From G963674505 sp964575975 (GTDB taxonomy: Bacteria; Desulfobacterota; Desulfobacteria; Desulfobacterales; SKZT01): a stretch of 11,771 nucleotides of DNA. A model generated the notes under the pieces. The model was not told the DNA's origin, did not search any database, and saw only the letters and a list, made by a program, of their open reading frames with translations. Location of the stretch: NCBI GenBank assembly GCA_964575975.1, contig CAZNTU010000176.1:1-11771 (forward strand), read 5' to 3'. Both the position numbers and the translations under genes were made by a program. Shown here piece after piece: positions 9,201 through 11,771 of this stretch (position 1 is the first letter of the stretch; each line of letters begins with the position of its first letter).

Positions 9201-11771
9201 CCCTTGCTTCTTTCCGAGATTTCGCTCGCCGGCCGCGTCGAAAACATCGTGGCAAAGGACGGGTTGGTTTATCTGTCGTCCACGGCGGGCATGATCGTCT
9301 ACCGCGTCATGCCGGACAGGTATCTGAGACAGGCGGCGGTCGTCTCCCCCTTGACCCTGGGCGGCGTCCCCGGCGACGCGACCGCGCAGGGCGCCCTCCT
9401 GTGGACGGCCCTGCCGGAGCAATCCAAGGTGGTCGCCCTGGAGTTGACGAGCGGAGCCTTTGAAATCGTCCGCGACGTAAGCCTCGGCTCTATCGTGCCG
9501 AAAGCCATCCTGGTTCGAAACGACCTCCTGCTCGTGGCCACGGGCGAGGGCGGGTCCGTAGAAGCCTACGCCCTCCAGGGCGGTTCCGCTTCCCGGGTCG
9601 CCCGGTTGAACCTTGCCTATGTCGTGCCGGGAGGCGACCTCGACGCGGGGCAAATGATGTTGTTCGGCCAGACCCTGTACGTCGCCGCAGGCCAGGGGGA
9701 TCTCCAACTGTACGATATCGGCGCATGGCTGGATCAAAGGTTCCAGGAACCGATCGATCTGAAAAACTACTTCAGCGTGACCGGATCGGTGGAGGCTGCG
9801 GCTTTCGGCAAGGGCGCCCTTTACGCCGGGTCGGCCTTCGTTCGCGTGAACGGCGAGCCCGCCGAGAATCCCTTGGAAGTGGGCGTCCATATCACGGAAC
9901 TGGGCGGCGGTTTGAATACCATCGTCGACGACCGGCTTACCGTCGTCCATCAGACGCCCGAACCTCGAGGAACTCTTCCCGCCGATTCGGCCGTGGAGAT
10001 CCTTTTCAACCGAATCCTCGACCCGGCTCAGTTCGAATCGTCGGGCGATATGCTTTTCCAGGCGACCCGGTCGGGAATTCCCGTGGAAGGTTTTCTTTCC
10101 AGCCAGGTCGCCTCCATGGGCAGTCGTCTGATCTTTCGCCCGGCCGAACCTTTCCAGGACGGGATCGAATACAGCGTTTCGATATCGAAGGAAATCTCGG
10201 ACGTACAGGGAAACACGCTGGATCGAGACTATCGGTTCCGGTTCGTCGCGTCCGCGTACAAATATCCCGAAATCGACACGATCACCCCCGCAATAGGCAG
10301 TTGGCGAGGCGGAGAAGAGATCGTGATCACGGGACGGAATTTCTCGACGGACACGGTGGTCTCTATCGGCAGCGTCAAGTTGCACGCCGACGATTTCCTG
10401 ACCCTAAGCGACTCGCGAATCTCCTTCCTTTTGCCGGCACTTCCGGAAGGGGTTCCCGAAAACCGCCTGGCTGGCGTCTCGGTTTCGAACGGCACTCTGG
10501 AATGTTTCCTCCCGGGGAGGTTTATCTACGTCTCGGACGTCCAAGTGCGGGAAATCGGCTTCTACAACCCGATAAACGGCCAATTCCAGCCCGACCGGAA
10601 ACGCCTCCTCTACAATACCGGCGAGTGCGTCGCCGTAAAAGGCAAAGGACTTTCCAGCCTGACCCGCGTGACGGTCAACGGCAAGCCCGCCGCCGAACTC
10701 TCCGCGGTGGACGCCGAGACTCTCGCATTCCGCGCGCCGGAGGATACCGTCGGAACGTTGACCATATCCATCGGAAACTCGGAGGACGACGCCGTCGTCA
10801 ACCGGGAGATGTTCATAACGTTCGGAGGCAGTCTGCGGGTGGGCGACCATGTGCTGGTATCGGCCCGCGCCGGCGATCTCTTGGGAATGGTAAGCAGCAT
10901 CTACGACAATGAAAAAAAACAGTCCAAAGTATGGGTGAGTCTCTATACCACCCATGACGGACCTTCCCCGGCGCTTCTGTCCCGGTTCGCCCCCGAAGCC
11001 ACGGTAAACGCCATGGCCATGAACGGCGCCTACTTGGTCCTTAGCATCGGCGACCACAACGAACTTGCCGTTTACGACATCGGCAACGTATACGCACCGG
11101 CAAAAGTCAACCACATCGCGAACACGGATGGCGTCGCCCACGACTTCCTCTCCGTTTCCGGACGCACATTCCTCTCCTGCGGCGAAGACGGCCTCCACAA
11201 GGGCGATCTGATGGGTGTGGGATGGGAAACACTCATAGAGACGGCAGTTGCCATGGCTGCGGACGACGCCTTTATCTATCTGCTGAAGGACCATTCCGTA
11301 GAAGCCAGACCGATCAGCGATTGGGAACGGGTGTTCGCCTCGTGCGCCCATTTCGTCGACAATCCGACCCGCCTGTCGGCGAGCCGACAGCGCTTGGCCG
11401 TGCTTGGCCCCGACCGCATCGACGTCGTCATGACGGGAGCGTGGGAGGAAAACGGTTTTTTCCGGCGATTGGGCTCCGCAGCCGTCGGAAACGTCCCCGG
11501 GGTCGCCATGGAGGGGGAACTTCTCGCCTTGTTGTCCGGCAACCCCGCGAAACTGGAAATATTCGACATGAATCAAAGCGCGTCGGATGCACTGAATCTG
11601 TCCCGGATCGGCGAGGTTTACAGCTCTTACGGGGTCGGCGGAGCTACGGACCTTCGCCTCGAAAACGGACTTCTGGAGTGGACCAAACCTACCGACATGA
11701 AACCACGGTATTTCAACGTATCCCTTCCTCTTTTGAACTGCGCAGGTATCGTCCCGAAACGGACCATCGCC
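3..11771 (+). CDS. Giant multidomain surface protein fragment (tandem propeller / Big_5 / TIG / TIG units), open at both ends
   Basis: One frame, read codon by codon, has no stop from base 3 to base 11771 (3923 codons). No start, signal peptide, stop or anchor is inside the window, so the full protein is longer. The translation is coherent throughout: alternating beta-strand pattern, Gly-Asp turns, and recurring motifs such as GLxVVDISDP (propeller blades), IxFNKxI (Big_5) and SPxxGxxxGG...GxGF (IPT/TIG). The order propeller, Big_5, TIG, TIG recurs with five full stalks and five full propellers plus partial ends. There are only about 15 cysteines and no transmembrane-like stretch, which fits an extracytoplasmic protein. 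Codon choice is uniform along the length (GCC, GTC, GAC, TCC and GGA are common; TTA, CTA and TCA are very rare), arguing against frameshifts or recent mosaic insertion. Known family context: TIG and Big_5 domains occur in adhesins and S-layer-type proteins, and LVIVD repeats form predicted bacterial propellers. Role as adhesin or surface scaffold is inference; no enzyme motif was found. Confidence 0.96.
213..791 (+). other. IPT/TIG domain pair 1
   Basis: The first domain (residues 71-161) is a canonical IPT/TIG: 'ISPATGGVDGNTDIVVAGKNF', then LYLGGQRL and a closing GGFTYV strand. The second (residues 165-263) starts at RISFVNPP, keeps the VVEVVGYGF strand-turn and ends with ALFYG, but it lacks the GG turn and carries a longer loop (QSGRPDTAVQF), so it is divergent. 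IPT/TIG domains are Ig-like modules in bacterial surface proteins, where they usually act as spacers. In this unit the canonical copy comes first; in most other units it comes second. Confidence 0.75.
792..2021 (+). other. Beta-propeller 1 (LVIVD/YVTN-like blades)
   Basis: About 410 residues (264-673) between TIG pair 1 and Big_5 2. Blade-like units show the pattern of a 'see/measure' strand, a turn and an outer strand: SHLYVSAKG (from 1161), LLFAANPDDGLAVISIADP (1362-1418) and DILVVYSRSG...FFFDIGKPSIPQ (1509-1581). The ISIADPQRP segment is a clear variant of the LVIVD consensus. Residues about 535-612 (1605-1838) are less propeller-like and more charged (LVRGGGQ, TNSEKKGN), probably an inserted loop. 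The last strands are VLTVIS and RLVFVDTL. Ligand and partner are unknown, and blade count cannot be fixed by eye. Confidence 0.62.
2022..2363 (+). other. Big_5-like Ig domain 2
   Basis: Residues 674-787. It opens with SSDPKPGEKG, followed by the diagnostic strand 'IVLDFNKAV', a long middle section with a LLIVPDLEL strand, then SEYRVRLKGI and the final IDFQTATA strand. The P-x-x-G ... FNK ... Y-x-V/I-x-L/V ... F-x-T/V arrangement matches the SbsA-type Ig-like domain (Big_5) known from S-layer and other surface proteins. It sits between propeller 1 and TIG pair 2 and is one of five complete copies in the window. Confidence 0.75.
2373..2906 (+). other. IPT/TIG domain pair 2 (first copy degenerate)
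   Basis: The first domain (residues 791-879) begins RPEILSVAPRVINIAGG and ends AVLYVES. It keeps the opening strand and the GG, but the usual GxxF is replaced by LRNPDNPTFF, so it is a degenerate TIG. The second (881-968) is textbook: 'SVSPNHGSVNGGSQATIKG' then MGFRPG, LSVWFGSEPV, ETVLVTIPPG and NAFEYQ. TIG domains of this form act as Ig-like spacers in surface proteins. A CRNC motif follows immediately at the junction with propeller 2. Confidence 0.78.
3108..3134 (+). other. Putative calcium-binding Asp loop (DLDGDGVDD)
   Basis: Residues 1036-1044 read D-L-D-G-D-G-V-D-D. This DxDGDGxDD spacing resembles the calcium loops of thrombospondin type 3 and dockerin/EF-hand-like repeats found in secreted proteins. 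It lies in a loop between early blades of propeller 2. Calcium binding is inferred from the motif alone; a single isolated loop may be only a turn. Confidence 0.45.
3669..3896 (+). repeat. Two adjacent LVIVD repeats in propeller 2
   Basis: Two consecutive units of about 38 residues are aligned by their motifs. In the first, VVKGDFAYLAAGDAG is followed by LVVVDISDPSNPVVV. In the second, DIKGSLVYLALGARG is followed by IVTVDATDPAKPVVL. Each has the KG.. (V/A)YLA.G..G(L/I)V.VD..DP..PVV pattern of the LVIVD family. The similarity is at protein level; codons differ, so these are not recent DNA duplications. Confidence 0.82.
4005..4322 (+). other. Big_5-like Ig domain 3
   Basis: Residues 1335-1440. 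It starts VMKAFMLSPENGIL, then 'LTIWLRFNKAIDQW' with the FNK-x-I/V-D motif in full, a TLFEVLDGDG strand-turn, ILTLSDRNGL and a last strand FMVLYTLK. Among the copies this is one of the best fits to the SbsA-type Big_5 pattern. A short linker of about 12 residues containing DQRFDLVYRG joins it to TIG pair 3. Confidence 0.78.
4359..4949 (+). other. IPT/TIG domain pair 3
   Basis: The first copy (residues 1453-1554) reads RPDLVELEAVAPRRVQRGKS, then ARITVSGFGVP, VRVFVGDIEC and a closing GGVVVDAP; the usual GG turn is lost, so it is divergent. The second (1555-1649) is canonical at its start: 'LEPGWGPLSGGTRVAIYGEGF', then LSVRVGDVPV. Its C-terminal half (GGRVGKNDVHGKDRYGN) is unusually rich in basic residues and Gly. 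Together with Big_5 3 this makes the longest stalk in the window, 315 residues. Confidence 0.75.
5193..5267 (+). other. Charged, probably helical insert in propeller 3
   Basis: Residues 1731-1755 contain IEFKKLEAKWPP followed by RTPEEEERIAEL. This Lys/Glu-rich stretch, with no beta alternation, stands out in an otherwise all-beta protein. It lies just before the blade RLYVASGSGG. It could be a surface loop or helix on the propeller rim. The helix is judged by composition only. Confidence 0.45.
6003..6107 (+). repeat. LVIVD repeat in propeller 3
   Basis: The unit LKLLGSLLFVSADHGG followed by VVVVDISEPTAPHVVS matches the LVIVD blade pattern (hydrophobic strand, Gly-Gly turn, V-V-V-D-I-S-x-P-x-x-P). 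It parallels the copy at 3669-3779 in propeller 2 and supports common descent of the propellers. Confidence 0.78.
6201..6500 (+). other. Big_5-like Ig domain 4
   Basis: Residues 2067-2166. It opens FVAETNIPEGGFL, then 'ETFEVLFNELIVED', in which the usual FNK is FNE. Middle strands are VATVVRMDNGEQ and RFTIDFERVPG, followed by AEYEIRVTDAV and a last strand FASRVKAA. This is a slightly shortened Big_5 domain. It is placed between propeller 3 and TIG pair 4 as the repeat order predicts. Confidence 0.68.
6516..7091 (+). other. IPT/TIG domain pair 4
   Basis: The first domain (residues 2172-2260) has a weak opening (VVSSVEDAVFHEG) but a good core, IVIRGSGFADDDGTKVYVDQ, ending AVFVGTAP. The second (2261-2363) opens canonically, 'FDLSPQSGKVSGGRWITV', but lacks the GxGF turn (TSNRPAILPG instead) and ends FSYTLD. 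So each copy has kept a different half of the family signature. Both are assigned as TIG by position as well as by motif. Confidence 0.66.
7098..7940 (+). other. Beta-propeller 4 (shortest) with LVIVD repeats
   Basis: About 281 residues (2366-2646), the shortest complete propeller here. Two consecutive LVIVD-like blades lie near its start: ILYTG...GLEIYDISIWDRP (up to 7268) and AYLAAGEEGLMVVDIHDLSYP (7332-7394). Later strands are VLAMSVSNNAGAG...FFDLADP (from 7464), KLHVLLYRNKALYLAIF (7623-7673), IAVADGNEFLILRPG (7779-7823) and ALFIGTGQG. The size suits five or six blades, against more in its neighbours. Partner and ligand are unknown. Confidence 0.7.
7308..7420 (+). repeat. LVIVD repeat in propeller 4
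   Basis: The unit is VATYGDAAYLAAGEEG followed by LMVVDIHDLSYPNPL. It shows AYLAAG-x-x-GL-x-VVDI, almost the same core as AYLAAGDAGLVVVDI in propeller 2 (3687-3731), despite lying some 3.6 kb away. This is the clearest direct protein-level match between two propellers. Confidence 0.8.
7944..8273 (+). other. Big_5-like Ig domain 5
   Basis: Residues 2648-2757. It starts YLAVVSISPAFGSVLVPGDT, followed by 'LRIRFNKLIDTDEATIRAGI', the most complete Big_5 signature in the window (P..G.VL.PGDT.RI.FNK.ID). It continues with VDLTLSNDM, ARLEIGKEIKML and a last strand FEVQGEFDVKS. One cysteine sits in DYCTLEG. The match to the SbsA-type Ig family is strong by motif. Confidence 0.82.
8283..8840 (+). other. 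IPT/TIG domain pair 5
   Basis: The first domain (residues 2761-2859) opens RPTIDSVARIADD, has an extra loop (VGPYFHGDGTE), then the core AVVSGSGFGDDLSAIAVTVG and ends AVVIQP. The second (2860-2946) is fully canonical: 'VYPKSGPPQGGNTVNIYGLGF', then TVVKFGGVKA, HATVRVPSGS and AYFYVN. The latter is the best single IPT/TIG match in the window, including the KFGG strand typical of the family. Confidence 0.82.
8841..9935 (+). other. Beta-propeller 5 (seven to eight blades)
   Basis: About 365 residues (2947-3311) with regularly spaced blades: VLYAVTGGGYTAVD (from 8919), LVAADISDPVHPELIY (9006-9053), LFLAGGSKLYHLDVTLPADP (9144-9203), LVYLSSTAGMIVYRV (9264-9308), ALLWTALPEQSKVVALEL, LLLVATGEGGSVEAYAL (9525-9575), TLYVAAGQGDLQLYDI (9672-9719) and ALYAG...VGVHITEL. 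ADISDPVHP and LDVTLPADP are LVIVD-type segments. This is the most regular propeller of the six and the one where blades are easiest to count. An Asp/Gly turn, NDGDG, lies at 9060-9074. Confidence 0.75.
9936..10253 (+). other. Big_5-like Ig domain 6
   Basis: Residues 3312-3417. It opens LTVVHQTPEPRGTLPADS, then 'AVEILFNRILDPAQF' (FNR in place of FNK), MLFQATRSG, a SRLIFRPAEPFQDG strand and GIEYSVSISKEISDVQGNTL, ending YRFRFVAS. The last segment matches the classic Big_5 C-terminus (L.P...L..G..Y.V.I...I.D..GN.L...Y.F.F). This is a confident assignment. Confidence 0.84.
10263..10826 (+). other. IPT/TIG domain pair 6
   Basis: The first domain (residues 3421-3511) is canonical: 'DTITPAIGSWRGGEEIVITG', then RNFSTDTVVSIGSVKL and a closing RFIYVSD. 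The second (3513-3608) is divergent. After IGFYNPINGQF it has an insert (DRKRLLYNTG) before CVAVKGKGLSSLTRVTVNGKPA, and it ends MFITFG. As in pair 1, the canonical copy comes first, opposite to pairs 2, 3 and 5. Single cysteines occur in each domain (LECFL and GECVAV). Confidence 0.78.
10830..11771 (+). other. Beta-propeller 6, cut by the window end
   Basis: Residues 3610-3923. It begins SLRVGDHVLVSARAGD. Blade-like strands follow at YLVLSIGDHNELAVYDIGNVYAP (11031-11099), TFLSCGEDGLHKGDL, FIYLLKDHSVEARPI (from 11271), RLAVLGPDRIDVVM (from 11391) and LLALLSGNPAKLEIFDM (from 11520). The AVYDIGNVYAP segment is a weak LVIVD variant. At least 314 residues are present and the frame is still open at the last base, so the domain and the gene continue to the right. 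Confidence 0.65.

Noticed and set aside
1..11771. Search for tRNA/rRNA, CRISPR arrays, insertion sequences, promoters and terminators
   Set aside because: The whole window is occupied by one coding frame. No direct-repeat and spacer pattern, transposase motifs, inverted-repeat ends or hairpin-plus-T-run were seen.

Overview
The window is the inside of one giant protein-coding gene on the + strand. The reading frame starting at base 3 runs without a stop codon to base 11771, giving 3923 codons, and neither the true start nor the true end is present. Residue n of this fragment begins at base 3n, and that numbering is used throughout. No other gene, RNA, mobile element, CRISPR array, promoter or terminator is supported.

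The protein is a regular string of modules. From left to right it reads: the tail of a Big_5-like (SbsA-type) Ig domain, two IPT/TIG-type Ig domains and a beta-propeller built of LVIVD/YVTN-like blades; then a complete Big_5, TIG, TIG, propeller order four more times; then Big_5, TIG, TIG and a sixth propeller cut by the window edge. The three-Ig 'stalk' is nearly constant (295, 315, 297, 299 and 297 residues). The propellers vary more (about 412, 354, 415, 281 and 365 residues). The unit period is therefore about 580-730 residues. Copies are recognisable only at protein level, so the tandem array looks old.

Region by region: 3-203 Big_5 tail; 213-791 TIG pair 1; 792-2021 propeller 1; 2022-2906 stalk 2; 2940-4001 propeller 2; 4005-4949 stalk 3; 4953-6197 propeller 3; 6201-7091 stalk 4; 7098-7940 propeller 4; 7944-8840 stalk 5; 8841-9935 propeller 5; 9936-10826 stalk 6; 10830-11771 propeller 6, partial.

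The organism is a bacterium of moderately high G+C (about 55-60% by eye) that avoids TTA, CTA and TCA codons. LVIVD propellers joined with IPT/TIG and Big_5 domains in very large proteins suggest an environmental Gram-negative lineage such as Desulfobacterota or another deep-branching group, but this is a guess. The composition (all-beta modules, few cysteines, no hydrophobic membrane segment) fits a secreted or surface-displayed adhesin or scaffold. No catalytic site was recognised and no function is proven.
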